Assembly (NCBI GenBank): GCA_035573855.1 | Contig: DATLZU010000030.1 | Location: forward strand, 1 to 64,000 | DNA from: DATLZU01 sp035573855 | GTDB taxonomy: Bacteria; Nitrospirota; Nitrospiria; Nitrospirales; Nitrospiraceae | Length of the DNA stretch: 64,000 bases | Direction: 5' to 3' | In this document: one piece after another, positions 16,624-25,845 of the stretch | How positions within the stretch are numbered: the stretch's first letter is position 1 | Layout of the letters: each line of letters begins with the position of its first letter | The notes under the pieces: model-generated | Told to the model about the DNA's origin: nothing | The model's database searches: none | Seen by the model: only the letters and a program-made list of their open reading frames with translations | Made by a program: the position numbers and the translations under genes

Positions 16624-18033
16624 TCAGTGATCAGCGGTCAGCCGTTCTCCGTATTGCCTCGCCGCCGGAGCCGAGGCATTCCAGACGATCGCCTCCGCGC
16701 ACCGTTCGCCGCTGACGATCGCGCTTTCCAGCGAGGCGGGCCAGCCGGTGTCGGTCCAGTCTCCCGCGACCAGCAGGTTGGCGAACGGACTCCGGGGCAG
16801 CGGCCGCATGGCCCGCGTGCCGGGGCGGAGCGATAGCCACGCCCGCGGCTTTCGCGAGACCCGCGCGGTACTCATCGAGGCGGCAACGAGCGCCGGCAGG
16901 GCGTCGACCGCGTCGCGTTGCGCGATCTGAATCAACTCCGAGTCGGCGCGCTCCAGCGCTTCGGCGGTGCCGACGGCAACAGTCGAGACCCAGACGCCTT
17001 CTTCCTGCGATTCCGACAAGGGCCGGCTGACTATCCAGTGGAACGTCCGTCCTGCCAAGAGCACCAGGCGGGGAGATCGCAGCCGCCCCTCGAAGCGCAG
17101 GTGAACCGTGAGGGCCGAAGAGTCGGTCAGGTGCGCTAATTGCTGGAAGTAGGCGAAATGCGTGACGATCCGCTCTGGAATGAGCGCGCTCAACGCGCTG
17201 TGCGGCAGAGCGGCGATGTACCAGTCCGCGGTGAGGGTTTCGCCGTTGTGCAGGTGCACGGCGGCGACGCGGTCGTCGTCGAAAACAAGCCGCGCGGCGG
17301 CCGAGTTCAGCCGCAGCGTGACGCCGGTGCGCAGCAAACGCGCCCGCAGCGGAGCGAGCAGCCAGTGTTCAGCGTCCGTCGGCGGAATCGTAACGGCCGA
17401 ATCACGCTGTCGCGAGAGAAAACACCGTTTCAACATGGTGGCGAACATGGCGGCGGAGACCGTTTTGAGATCGTCGCCCAACAGGAAGCGGGACAGGGGG
17501 TTCCAGACCGTGGCCCGCGCGGTCTGCGACTGGCCAGTCTCCTCCAGCCAGGCGTCGGCTGTCTGAAGTTCCAAGTTCTGCGGAAGCGGAGGAGCTCCCT
17601 CCCAGGTTCGCTCCAGAAATGACAGGAGACGCCAGCGGTCCCGGAACGACAGCGCCGTGAACAGTGCCACACCGCCTAGGGTATGCCAGGGGCCCGGTGC
17701 CCACAGGCGAGGGAACCGCATGCGTCGGTCGGCGGCGAAGAGCAGTTCGAATCCGACTGTGGGCGTTGAACGGATCAGCGGAGCCGTCCCGCAGCGATCC
17801 AGGAGATTCCACGTCGCGGTCTGACAGCCCAACAGGAGGATCGGGGCAGGCTCGGGCGGGATTGGTCCTCCGGCCGACTGCTCGCCGTCCAGGCAATCGA
17901 TCAGGCGTCCGCCGAGCCGTCCCCGCTGCTCGCACAGGGTGACCGCGAAGCCCCGTTCGCTCAGTGCGAGCGCGGCCGTTACCCCGGCGGCCCCTCCACC
18001 GATAATCAAGACGGTTGGCTTTGTTTTGTTCAC
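16624..18033 (-). CDS. hpnE: Hydroxysqualene dehydroxylase, squalene-associated FAD-dependent desaturase
   Basis: 469 residues starting at GTG 18033, which overlaps the hpnD stop codon (GTGA). The N-terminus has the FAD-binding dinucleotide motif GGGAAGVTAALAL followed by the GRLGGR segment of amine-oxidase-type flavoproteins; near the C-terminus the VAGDWTDTGWPASLESA segment is the second FAD-contact motif. In the hopanoid pathway HpnE reduces hydroxysqualene to squalene after HpnD and HpnC. hpnC is not in the window. The last codons fall in a low-complexity repeat-like sequence (ATCAGTGATCAGCGGTCAG). Confidence 0.85.
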   Translation of the reverse strand: MNKTKPTVLIIGGGAAGVTAALALSERGFAVTLCEQRGRLGGRLIDCLDGEQSAGGPIPPEPAPILLLGCQTATWNLLDRCGTAPLIRSTPTVGFELLFAADRRMRFPRLWAPGPWHTLGGVALFTALSFRDRWRLLSFLERTWEGAPPLPQNLELQTADAWLEETGQSQTARATVWNPLSRFLLGDDLKTVSAAMFATMLKRCFLSRQRDSAVTIPPTDAEHWLLAPLRARLLRTGVTLRLNSAAARLVFDDDRVAAVHLHNGETLTADWYIAALPHSALSALIPERIVTHFAYFQQLAHLTDSSALTVHLRFEGRLRSPRLVLLAGRTFHWIVSRPLSESQEEGVWVSTVAVGTAEALERADSELIQIAQRDAVDALPALVAASMSTARVSRKPRAWLSLRPGTRAMRPLPRSPFANLLVAGDWTDTGWPASLESAIVSGERCAEAIVWNASAPAARQYGERLTADH

Positions 18034-18890
18034 GGCAGTCGAGATCGTAGCCAGACGCCGGCGGCGATGGCCAGCCGATGGGAGGAAGAAAGACCGATGC
18101 GCGGTCCGAAGACCCGGTAACCGGATCGTTCGATGCGCCCCAAGATTCGCATATAGACGCCGCGCATGATTTCGGCTACGGTCAAGGCGCGCCGATCGTG
18201 TGCGGGGAGGGCGTCGATCGCCGCCCGCGCCCGGTCGTAAAACTCGCGCGCCCGCGCGGACTCGAACCGCATCAATTCCAGGAATGTCGGCGAATAGGTC
18301 CGCTTGAACAGTTCGTCTTCACTGTAGCCGAACCGCGCCAGATCTTCCTGCGGGAGGTACACGCGACCACGCTCCGCGTCCGCGCCCACGTCCCTCAGGA
18401 TGTTCGTGAGCTGGAACGCCGTACCCAAATTGACGGCGTAGTCACACGCGCGGGGGGAGGTCAGGCCGAAAATGTGCAGACAAATCAGCCCGACCACCGA
18501 CGCGACGCGGTAACAATAAAGCGAGAGTTCTTGGAACGTCGCATAACGCAAGATCGTCAGATCCATTTCGACGCCGTTGATGAGATCGTCAAAATACGCC
18601 TGCGGCACCGCCAGGCGGCGGGCGTGCTCCGCCAGACTGATTGTGACCGGATGGGTGGGGGACCCGTGATAGGCGGCGGCCAGTTCCTCGCGCCAGCGGC
18701 GAAGCTGGTGGTGCGGATCGCTTCCGGGAGGCGGTTCGTCCACTGCACTGTCCACTTCCTTGCAGAAGGCATACACGGCGTACATCGCGTCACGGCGCGG
18801 CTTCGGCAGAAACAGAAAGGAGTAGTAAAAGTTGCTGCCGCTCTTTTTGGTAACCGCGGCGCAGTAGGCTTGGGCGTCGGCGAAAGTCAT
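18030..18890 (-). CDS. hpnD: Presqualene diphosphate synthase
   Basis: 286 residues from ATG 18890; a GTG two codons upstream is an alternative. It belongs to the squalene/phytoene synthase family, with the aspartate-rich motifs EVDSAVDE near the N-terminus and NILRDVGAD in the middle. The SNFYYSFLFLP opening is typical of HpnD rather than HpnC. It condenses two farnesyl diphosphates to presqualene diphosphate, the first committed step to squalene and hopanoids. It overlaps hpnE by four bases and follows the cobalamin-binding protein gene by ten bases, so the three form an operon. A plain phytoene synthase is the main alternative, but the hpnE partner argues against it. Confidence 0.82.
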   Translation of the reverse strand: MTFADAQAYCAAVTKKSGSNFYYSFLFLPKPRRDAMYAVYAFCKEVDSAVDEPPPGSDPHHQLRRWREELAAAYHGSPTHPVTISLAEHARRLAVPQAYFDDLINGVEMDLTILRYATFQELSLYCYRVASVVGLICLHIFGLTSPRACDYAVNLGTAFQLTNILRDVGADAERGRVYLPQEDLARFGYSEDELFKRTYSPTFLELMRFESARAREFYDRARAAIDALPAHDRRALTVAEIMRGVYMRILGRIERSGYRVFGPRIGLSSSHRLAIAAGVWLRSRLP

Positions 18891-18900
18891 GCACACGGTA

Positions 18901-19833
18901 TTACGATGTGGCGTGGAGGAGCATGTCGAGTTGCTGGACGCCGGGCGGCAACGCTTCTCCGAACACGGTTGGGTGAAAGATCGCGGCCAGGAGCTCTACG
19001 CCGTCCACGAGGCGTGGTCCGGGGCGGCTGAAGTAGGAAACCGCCTCCACGACGTAAGCCTGGCCCTGTCGCCAGGCGCGCAGCGACTGCCACTCCGGCC
19101 GATCGATGAGGGATTTGATCTCCCGCGCTGTCCTGGCGATGGAAAATCCGCACGGCATCAGGACGATGACGTCCGGATCCGCGGACAGGAGCGCAGACCA
19201 GGTGATTCGTGGTGACGGCGTCCCGCTCGTGCCCAGCGCGTCGAGCCCTCCCGCGGCGGTGACCATGTCCGGCACCCAATGGCCCGCCGCATAGAGGGGC
19301 GACAGCCATTCGAGGCAGGCGATCCGCGGGCGTCTGGTGTCGCCGGCGACATGTTCGCGGATGCGGGCCAGCCGCGCGCGAAGGTCGGCGACAAGCCGCC
19401 GCGCTTCGGCCGTCCGCTCAGCCGCCGCGCCAATCCGTTCGATATCTGCCAGCACCTCCTCCAGAGTCGCGGGGTTCAGCGTCAGCAAGCGAGGCGGGCG
19501 TGGCAACGCCTGCACGGCCCGTTGCAATTGGTCCGGCGTGATCGCGCACACGTGGCAGAGGTCTTGAGTGATGACCAGATCCGGCGCCGCCTCGAAGAAA
19601 CGCGGTTCATTCAGTCGATACAAACGACGGCCGGCTTGCACGGTCTCCCGGACACGGCGGTCGATCTCTTCGCTGGACGTGCATTCGCTGTCGATGACGG
19701 CTTCAACGAGGACCGGTTTTTCGCGGACGGTCGGCGGATAATCGCACTCGTGGCTGATTCCAACCAGATGGTCCGTCAGCTCCAGCGCGGCGACAACTTC
19801 GGTGGCTCCGGGGAGGAGGGAAACAATGCGCAT
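18901..19833 (-). CDS. Cobalamin-binding (BtuF-like) periplasmic-binding-fold protein
   Basis: 310 residues. The start IVSLLPGATEVVAAL and the SHECDYPP segment are characteristic of the BtuF-like branch of class III substrate-binding proteins. Further features are ITQDLCHVCAI and VIVLMPCGF. There is no signal peptide, although classical BtuF is exported, so this may be a cytoplasmic corrinoid-binding protein or one whose real start differs. It lies upstream of hpnD-hpnE in the same direction. The window also encodes a B12-dependent ribonucleotide reductase 2 kb away, which gives a local need for cobalamin. No BtuCD transporter is visible. Confidence 0.8.
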   Translation of the reverse strand: MRIVSLLPGATEVVAALELTDHLVGISHECDYPPTVREKPVLVEAVIDSECTSSEEIDRRVRETVQAGRRLYRLNEPRFFEAAPDLVITQDLCHVCAITPDQLQRAVQALPRPPRLLTLNPATLEEVLADIERIGAAAERTAEARRLVADLRARLARIREHVAGDTRRPRIACLEWLSPLYAAGHWVPDMVTAAGGLDALGTSGTPSPRITWSALLSADPDVIVLMPCGFSIARTAREIKSLIDRPEWQSLRAWRQGQAYVVEAVSYFSRPGPRLVDGVELLAAIFHPTVFGEALPPGVQQLDMLLHATS

Positions 19834-19952
19834 AGCGGGTCACCGTCAGTATACCGGGTGATAGGCTCCAGGTGAGCGATAATGGACCGAATCGGCCAAC
19901 TTGCTGCGTTCTCGCCCTGCGGATCCTTGCGTATCGTCTACGCGCCTCTGTT

Positions 19953-20645
19953 CTATACCCTTGGCATCCACAATCGTTTGTTCAGTTCGGCTAGGTCCAC
20001 CCGCTCCAGCGATGGAACGACGGCGTCCGCTTCGCGCAAATCCTGAACTGTATGGGTGTTGGCTACGGCCAGGACCTTCATGCCGGCGGTGCGGGCTGCG
20101 CGGATGCCCGGAATGGAGTCCTCGATGACCAGGCAGTCCGCCGCCGCCAGGGACTCGTCAGACCGCTGCTGGTTCAGTGCGGCGAGCGCATGTAGAAAGC
20201 CTTCTGGATCCGGTTTGCCGCGCATCACGTCTTCCGAGCTGGTGATGTGTGCGAATTCCTTTCGGATGCCGGCCTGTTCCAGAATGAATTCGATCTCGGG
20301 ACGCAGGGCTCCCGAGGCGATGGCCAATCGATACCGCGCGGCTGCGTCGCGTACCAGTTCCCGAACACCGGGAAAAATGATGAGATGCCGGCGAATGTGT
20401 TCCATGTAGGTGTTGGCCTTGCGGGCGACCAGATCGGCGATCAGCGCAGGCGGTGCAGACCGCCCGTTCGCTGCGAGCGCCGCCGCGAAACAGCCTTTGT
20501 CGTCGTAGCCCAGATAATTAGCATAATAGTCGGCCTCCGTCAGGGAGACGCCGATCTCGGCGAGCACTTTCCGGAATGCCGCGAAGTGGATCGGCTCCGT
20601 ATCCGCGATGACCCCGTCGAAGTCGAAAATCAAGGCGCGTAGCAT
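19953..20645 (-). CDS. HAD-superfamily phosphatase (beta-phosphoglucomutase/CbbY-like)
   Basis: 230 residues. Motif I is DFDGVIADTE, with the nucleophile Asp and the acid/base Asp. The helical cap follows (residues 15-80), then a motif II serine in IASGAL, a lysine in MRGKPDPE and a motif IV acidic stretch in LVIEDSIPGIRAA. This order identifies a subfamily I HAD phosphatase or sugar-phosphate mutase; the substrate cannot be told. It is transcribed leftward, 119 bases ahead of the cobalamin-binding protein gene. Confidence 0.85.
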   Translation of the reverse strand: MLRALIFDFDGVIADTEPIHFAAFRKVLAEIGVSLTEADYYANYLGYDDKGCFAAALAANGRSAPPALIADLVARKANTYMEHIRRHLIIFPGVRELVRDAAARYRLAIASGALRPEIEFILEQAGIRKEFAHITSSEDVMRGKPDPEGFLHALAALNQQRSDESLAAADCLVIEDSIPGIRAARTAGMKVLAVANTHTVQDLREADAVVPSLERVDLAELNKRLWMPRV

Positions 20646-20831
20646 GTCAGCACGATCGAGAGAGAAGGCCGCCGCGCGGGGCTGCGGATGACGCGGATAG
20701 CTCCCGCTCCGAGAAACTGACTGCGTGGATGGATCGGCGCATGATCACACAGTGCGGTGCACCGGCAGGGTCGAGCCTGCGGCGAGTCAACGGGGTTCAA
20801 ATTCGGAGAATGACGCGCTCGCGAGGCGAAG

Positions 20832-21485
20832 TCAGGGTTTTAGCCGCAGCCGGCTTTCCGGGATCCAACCCTTTACACCCTCGTCGGTCTTGACGAGGTA
20901 GACCCAGGCGTTGTTCCGCCATTCGCCGTCCAATACGGTCAATGTGGAACCGGGTCGAACGGCGGGACCTGGCCGTAGGCCCGCGGCGTCGAACGACAAC
21001 GTCACCGTTGCGTCGGTAAGACCGGGATCGGCCACGACGGTGACTTTCTGGCCTTCAGCGAACAGCGGGCTGGGCGGCGAAGCTGGAACGGTCATCGGCA
21101 CGGATGACGGACTTCCGGGTTCCGCGGCGGAAGGAGCCGGTGGCGCGGGCGGAGGCGCGGCCGGCGCAGCCGGCGTCCGCGTCGGGACCGTGGCGGTCGG
21201 CGCAGGTGCGGGTTCGCCCAGCAGCGACCCGAGCAGATCCATGACGATTTCCGGATCCATCGCGACGTATGCGGCGCCCGCAAGGAGCACGAGGATCAGC
21301 CCCCACAGAAGCGGGCGTCCGCCCGAGCGTTTGGGCGGCTTGCGGTCCGCAGTCCCGCGACCGGGACCGGTCTCTTCTTCGAGCGTGTCTTCAAATTCCA
21401 AATCCGGTTCGGGTTCGCGGGCCAAGTGGATGTTCCAGTTGGGGACTCCGGTCACTGCGCCTGCAATCCCTGACGAGGCGAGCAT
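20832..21485 (-). CDS. Membrane-anchored SH3-like domain protein
   Basis: 217 residues. ATG 21485 is chosen because AAGGAGGT (21498-21491 on the minus strand) precedes it by five bases. The acidic N-terminal cytoplasmic part is followed by one transmembrane helix (WGLILVLLAGAAYVAM, about residues 60-76). Then come a proline/alanine-rich linker and a C-terminal SH3-like domain (KVTVVADPGL...GSTLTVLDGEW...GVKGWIPESRLRL). Bacterial SH3 domains often bind peptidoglycan or peptides in the periplasm. No partner is apparent. Confidence 0.78.
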   Translation of the reverse strand: MLASSGIAGAVTGVPNWNIHLAREPEPDLEFEDTLEEETGPGRGTADRKPPKRSGGRPLLWGLILVLLAGAAYVAMDPEIVMDLLGSLLGEPAPAPTATVPTRTPAAPAAPPPAPPAPSAAEPGSPSSVPMTVPASPPSPLFAEGQKVTVVADPGLTDATVTLSFDAAGLRPGPAVRPGSTLTVLDGEWRNNAWVYLVKTDEGVKGWIPESRLRLKP

Positions 21486-21534
21486 CAACAACCTCCTTCG
21501 ACCATCGTGACGGGCCACGATCGAACTGGGCCAC

Positions 21535-21563
21535 TAGATAGCATTATCGATCGGCAGTGTCAA
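21535..21563 (-). promoter_or_regulatory. Sigma-70-type promoter for the SH3-domain gene
   Basis: On the minus strand TTGACA (21563-21558) is separated by 17 bases from TATCTA (21540-21535). Transcription would start near 21528, about 43 bases ahead of the ATG at 21485. The -35 is perfect and the -10 is moderate. Confidence 0.5.
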
Positions 21564-21660
21564 TTTTCTTTCGGAGGGGGCGAACGTTGCAGACGCTCAG
21601 CCATGTACGCAGCGATCCCTAAAAAAGGCTGCTGCGAAAGCCACGAGCGCGTCTTGCGCC

Positions 21661-23406
21661 TCAACAGTATTGAATCTGCGCGCAAGAAAGCACCTGCCTC
21701 TCGCGGCTCCCGGACCTGAAGACCGTGAGACCTTTGCAACCGAGCCGGTAGGCCAGCAAAAATGCGGAGGCGACGTCGCGCTTGGTGGCGGCCGGCGGGA
21801 GATTGATGGTCTTGGACACGCCGCTGTCGCTGTATTTCTGAAAGACCGCCTGTATGCGCACGTGGTGAGCCGGCGCGATGTCATGCGCGGTGACGAAAAG
21901 CCGCCGCAGGTCCGTGGGCAGGTCGGCCAGCTTGCGGATCGATTCGTTCACCGCCACGCGGCGCAGCAGTCTGGCAGAATAGAGCCCGGCTGCGCGCAGG
22001 CGGCGAATGAACTCGGGATGGATGGTGACCAACCGCACGTCTTCCATGACGGTCCTGACGAAACTGACGCCGTAGAGGGGTTCGATCCCGGGTGAGCAGT
22101 CGGCGATGATGCTGATGGTGCCGGTGGGGGCGATCGTCGTGACGGTCGCGTTGCGGAGCCGTCGGCCTTCCGATTCCCACCGGCTTCCCTTGAAGCTCGG
22201 AAACACCCCGCGCTCTTTCGCCAGTTCGGCCGAGGCGGCGTGCGCGCGCGCCTGCACAAAACGCATGAGCGCTTCCGCCGTTTTCAGCGCGGCGCCGGTG
22301 TCGTAGGGAATCCCGAGCTTGATCAGCAAGTCGGCGAATCCCATGATCCCCAACCCGATCTTCCGCGTGCTCTTGGTCATTGTCTCGATCTCGGGCAACG
22401 GATAGCGGTTCATGTCGATCACGTTATCGAGGAAACGGACGGCGATCGGGATCACCTGCGCGAGACGATCGTAATCGATCGACGGAGCCTTGGCCGGCCC
22501 TTTGACGAACCGGCCGACATTGATCGAGCCGAGCGTGCAGGATTCGTAGGGGAGCAGGGGCTGTTCACCGCATGGATTCGTTGCCTCGATTCGCCCGAGG
22601 TGCGGCGTCGGATTGGCGGCGTTGATCGTGTCAAGAAAGACGACGCCCGGCTCGCCGGTCCTCCACGCGGCTTCGGTCAGGCGGTCGAAGACCTCCGTCG
22701 CCGGCAGGCGTCTCACCGACTGGCCCGTGCGGGGGTTGATCAGGGCGTACGAACGTCGCTCCTTGAATGCCTGCATAAAGGCGTCGGTGATCCCGACGGA
22801 CAGGTTGAAGTTCGTCAGTTCCTTAGGATCTTCCTTCACCGCAATGAAGTCCAGAATGTCCGGATGATCCACGCGCAGAATGCCCATATTCGCGCCGCGC
22901 CGCGCCCCCCCCTGCTTGATCACCTCCGTCGCCATGTTGAAGATCTTCATGAACGAGACCGGGCCGGAGGCGACTCCGCTGGTGGACGCGACGCGATCGT
23001 GTTTGGGGCGCAGATGACTGAACGAAAAGCCGGTGCCGCCGCCCGATTGATGGATCAACGCCTGGTGCTTGAGCGCGTCGAAGATGGATTCGAGGGAATC
23101 CTCGACCGGCAGGACGAAGCACGCGGACAGTTGTTGGAGATCCCGGCCGGCGTTCATGAGCGTAGGTGAGTTGGGCAGAAAGTCAAGTTGGGTGAAGAGC
23201 CGGTAGAACTGTTCCGCAATCCGGCCGCGTTCCGCCCGGGCGGAATACAGGCGCTCGGCTTCGGCGATGTTCTCTGCGACGCGTCGGAACATGTCCGACG
23301 GCGATTCGATCGGCACGCCGGCCTCGTTCTTGGCGAGGTAACGGCGACGGAGCACCGTCAGGGCGTTGGCGGAAAGACGCGGAGTGCGCGAACGGGTCTT
23401 GTCCAT
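21661..23406 (-). CDS. nrdJ: Adenosylcobalamin-dependent (class II) ribonucleotide reductase
   Basis: 581 residues. It reduces ribonucleotides to deoxyribonucleotides using a radical from adenosylcobalamin. The radical/acid-base motif NPCGE, the redox cysteines in LSACFVLP and YESCTLGS, and the KQGGARRGANMG and PTGTISII segments are all visible. The C-terminus is short for the family and ends in CAQIQYC, giving two cysteines five residues apart rather than the usual closely spaced pair of the reductant-shuttling tail. No nrdAB is in the window. The nearby corrinoid-binding protein fits a B12-dependent lifestyle. Confidence 0.9.
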   Translation of the reverse strand: MDKTRSRTPRLSANALTVLRRRYLAKNEAGVPIESPSDMFRRVAENIAEAERLYSARAERGRIAEQFYRLFTQLDFLPNSPTLMNAGRDLQQLSACFVLPVEDSLESIFDALKHQALIHQSGGGTGFSFSHLRPKHDRVASTSGVASGPVSFMKIFNMATEVIKQGGARRGANMGILRVDHPDILDFIAVKEDPKELTNFNLSVGITDAFMQAFKERRSYALINPRTGQSVRRLPATEVFDRLTEAAWRTGEPGVVFLDTINAANPTPHLGRIEATNPCGEQPLLPYESCTLGSINVGRFVKGPAKAPSIDYDRLAQVIPIAVRFLDNVIDMNRYPLPEIETMTKSTRKIGLGIMGFADLLIKLGIPYDTGAALKTAEALMRFVQARAHAASAELAKERGVFPSFKGSRWESEGRRLRNATVTTIAPTGTISIIADCSPGIEPLYGVSFVRTVMEDVRLVTIHPEFIRRLRAAGLYSARLLRRVAVNESIRKLADLPTDLRRLFVTAHDIAPAHHVRIQAVFQKYSDSGVSKTINLPPAATKRDVASAFLLAYRLGCKGLTVFRSGSRERQVLSCAQIQYC

Positions 23407-23585
23407 GGGAACGTCAAAATAACGGCCGATGATGACCTACATTATAAGTGATAGTTTCCAATCGGTACCATGCCAAATCTTCGACTCCTATGTGCTCTAC
23501 AAAGAGTCCGACGCCGAGATGTCGAGGAGGGCTTGCATCCGGGCGTCGTCTGCGGCAGAATCGCCTCCCCCGCGATGACACCGCG

Positions 23586-23999
23586 ATGAAGACCTATCGA
23601 GAAGAGCTGTGGTTTGAGACCGAGACCAGACGGGCTTACATCAACATCACCCCGCAGGTCGAGGCGGCCGTCAAGAAGAGCGGCGTGCGGGAGGGGCTTG
23701 TCCTGGTCAATGCGATGCACATTACCGCCAGCGTGTACATCAACGATGACGAGCCGGGGTTGCTCAAGGACTACGACGACTTTTTGGAGAAATTGGCGCC
23801 GCAGGGCGACCGGTATCGCCACAACCAGACCGGCGAAGACAATGGCGACGCGCACATCAAGCGCCAGATCATGGGACGGGAAGTAGTGGTCGCCATCACA
23901 GACGGACGGCTGGACTTCGGGCCATGGGAGCAGATTTTTTACGGCGAGTTCGACGGGCGGCGCCGGAAGCGGGTTCTCATCAAGGTGATCGGCGAGTGA
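23586..23999 (+). CDS. YjbQ/UPF0047 family protein
   Basis: 137 residues starting MKTYREELWF at 23586; longer in-frame starts lie in sequence without a ribosome-binding site. The family signature is present: HITASVYINDDE near residue 45, YRHNQTGEDNGDAHIKRQIMG in the middle, and LGTW-like DFGPWEQIFYGEFDG near the end. Some members have weak thiamine-phosphate synthase activity, but the physiological role is unsettled. It is divergent from nrdJ and stands alone. Confidence 0.88.
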   Translation: MKTYREELWFETETRRAYINITPQVEAAVKKSGVREGLVLVNAMHITASVYINDDEPGLLKDYDDFLEKLAPQGDRYRHNQTGEDNGDAHIKRQIMGREVVVAITDGRLDFGPWEQIFYGEFDGRRRKRVLIKVIGE

Positions 24000-24180
24000 C
24001 CGAAGCGACGGGCCGGTCGATGCGAGTCCGGCGATCGCTCGGGAAAGGTCAAGATGGAGAAGTCGGGACGAGCGATGGAACGGGGAAGGTGCTTGCCACG
24101 GTTGCGAAAGTTTGGCAACATGACGCATCATACGCTGGAGAACCGACTTGATCCGGCGGTGCTGGTCTGAGGAGGTCACT

Positions 24181-25194
24181 ATGTCAAGCTGGTCGCGGCC
24201 CGATCCGCTGATGCGCGATCTGATCCACCTTATTAACGCTCGCCGACACGACCACGGCGACACGGACGCGGCGGTGGACACCTTGCAGGCGTTTCTAGAG
24301 CAGGGCCGGGAGCAGGACCTGCTCACCGTTTTAGCGGCGCTGGACGAAGACATGGCGGAGTGGTTGTTCGATTTAGTTGCCGAAGCCGCCTGCTCGGTCG
24401 TGCTCGACGGTGATCTCGACGAGAAGCCAGCCTATGCGGTGATGGCGGCGTTGGAATTGCCGCTGCAGGCGAACCTGCCCCCGCCTCTTAAGCTCAAAAT
24501 CGATCCGGTGGCGACCGCCGATCTGCTGCATCGGCATCTGCGCCTGCCAGCCGGCACCGTCGTGCGGGTCGAGCCCAGATTGCTCACCGATGCGACGCTG
24601 GAGCTGATGACGCTCCAGGCTCTCAACGAACATCTCATCGCGCTCGCCGATTCTCAGCGGACGCAGCCGATCACCGCGCGCGTGCATCCCCCAGTCGAGA
24701 ACACCGCGTTCCTGATTTTCGAACTGATTGGCGCGCCGGATCCCAGTCTGCCGGAAGCGCTCGAAGAGCGGCATCGCCGCGTGCTGCTGGAAGGGTTGGT
24801 GGAACAATGTCCGGAGTTGGCCCTGGCGCCCCACATGCTTGAGGCGCCAGTCTATGCGGCCTATGCCATGTTCGACGCGCAGAACGCCGTACGACTGCAC
24901 CGACTGGCAGATGAAACGGCGGCTGTGTGGCGAGACCTCGATCCGGTCGTCCGCGCGCGGACGATCGTGCACCTGCATACTCAATGCGGGAACGGGGTGT
25001 ACATGCCGGTCTGGACCGACCTCTTCGACCCCGAACTCCCCGAAGACCACGGACCACTGTGGACCTCCCCGGACGTGTGGGTCTTCACCGCCGACTTACC
25101 GATCGAGTGGCCCGGGGAGATGCTCACCAATCGGCTGCTCGCTGAAGGCTGCACGCGGTTTGAGAATCATATCGTCGAAGCGCCGGAAAACTAG
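24181..25194 (+). CDS. Conserved-looking cytoplasmic protein of unknown function
   Basis: 337 residues from ATG 24181, with GAGGAGG six bases upstream. The composition is acidic and helical, without signal peptide or membrane segments. Visible features are a long leucine-rich helical N-terminal half (LQAFLEQGREQDLLTVLAALDEDMAEWLFDL) and a C-terminal part with VYMPVWTDLFDPELP and LWTSPDVWVF. No catalytic motif was recognised. It is monocistronic, and 181 bases upstream hold no clear signal. Confidence 0.7.
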   Translation: MSSWSRPDPLMRDLIHLINARRHDHGDTDAAVDTLQAFLEQGREQDLLTVLAALDEDMAEWLFDLVAEAACSVVLDGDLDEKPAYAVMAALELPLQANLPPPLKLKIDPVATADLLHRHLRLPAGTVVRVEPRLLTDATLELMTLQALNEHLIALADSQRTQPITARVHPPVENTAFLIFELIGAPDPSLPEALEERHRRVLLEGLVEQCPELALAPHMLEAPVYAAYAMFDAQNAVRLHRLADETAAVWRDLDPVVRARTIVHLHTQCGNGVYMPVWTDLFDPELPEDHGPLWTSPDVWVFTADLPIEWPGEMLTNRLLAEGCTRFENHIVEAPEN

Positions 25195-25313
25195 CCTGAA
25201 GTCAACAGTGAACAGCCAGCAGCTTCCGGCGATCAGGACACGGTCGAGGGCGCGTCGGTGCGACACGTCATTTGTCACCGTCCCCTTCCTCGTTTGGCGA
25301 CCCCGCAAGTCCG

Positions 25314-25739
25314 TTATCGTCCCGGTCGTCCGCTGCCGCTTCCGCTGAACACGCCAAACCCGGAACGCGGAGTGAACGACGCAACAGGCGGGGGCGACTC
25401 GCGTGGCATGAGCGCGCCATGCGGATTGAAGGGCAGGATCGGCGCGGGCGTGAAGTTGTTGGGCGGAGGCGGCAGGCCGAAATTGAAAATAGTCCCGGCC
25501 CTGGTTTCTCCGCCGGGGCCGGTAAATTGATACGTCGAGATCCCGCCGAAATCGTAAATCGTGCCTCGTGTGCCGTGGCTGTCATGGTACAGCTTGATCC
25601 CGCCAAAGTCATAGACGGTGCCGGTCGTGCCATCACTGCCTTGGATGATCGTGATGTCGCCGGCCAAGGTGGGAGTGGTCGCGAGCAGGACCCAGATGAT
25701 GAGCCCGGTGGTCCGGGCGATCCGGAGGTGTCTCTTCAT
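25314..25739 (-). CDS. Small exported protein with GTxYDFGGI repeats
   Basis: 141 residues with a clear signal peptide (MKRHLRIARTTGLIIWVLLATTPTLAG) and a strong AAGGAGG ribosome-binding site. The mature part begins with three spaced copies of a short motif: GTVYDFGGI, GTIYDFGGI and GTIFNFGL, each preceded by a glycine-rich turn. The rest is proline- and glycine-rich and likely disordered. The pattern suggests a small beta-strand protein in the periplasm or outer surface. No family was recognised. Confidence 0.7.
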   Translation of the reverse strand: MKRHLRIARTTGLIIWVLLATTPTLAGDITIIQGSDGTTGTVYDFGGIKLYHDSHGTRGTIYDFGGISTYQFTGPGGETRAGTIFNFGLPPPPNNFTPAPILPFNPHGALMPRESPPPVASFTPRSGFGVFSGSGSGRPGR

Positions 25740-25845
25740 GGCCGCCCCTCCTTGGAAACAATGAGAGCGACAGGAATCCGTGCGGTCTTGTCTTCATGAT
25801 ACTAAACGGAGGGCCTGAGTGGAGCAGCGTAAACGGGCGCGGGTG

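Noticed and set aside
23441..23446. Perfect TATAAT on the minus strand ahead of nrdJ
   Set aside because: No acceptable -35 at 16-18 bases upstream was found, so a promoter was not called.
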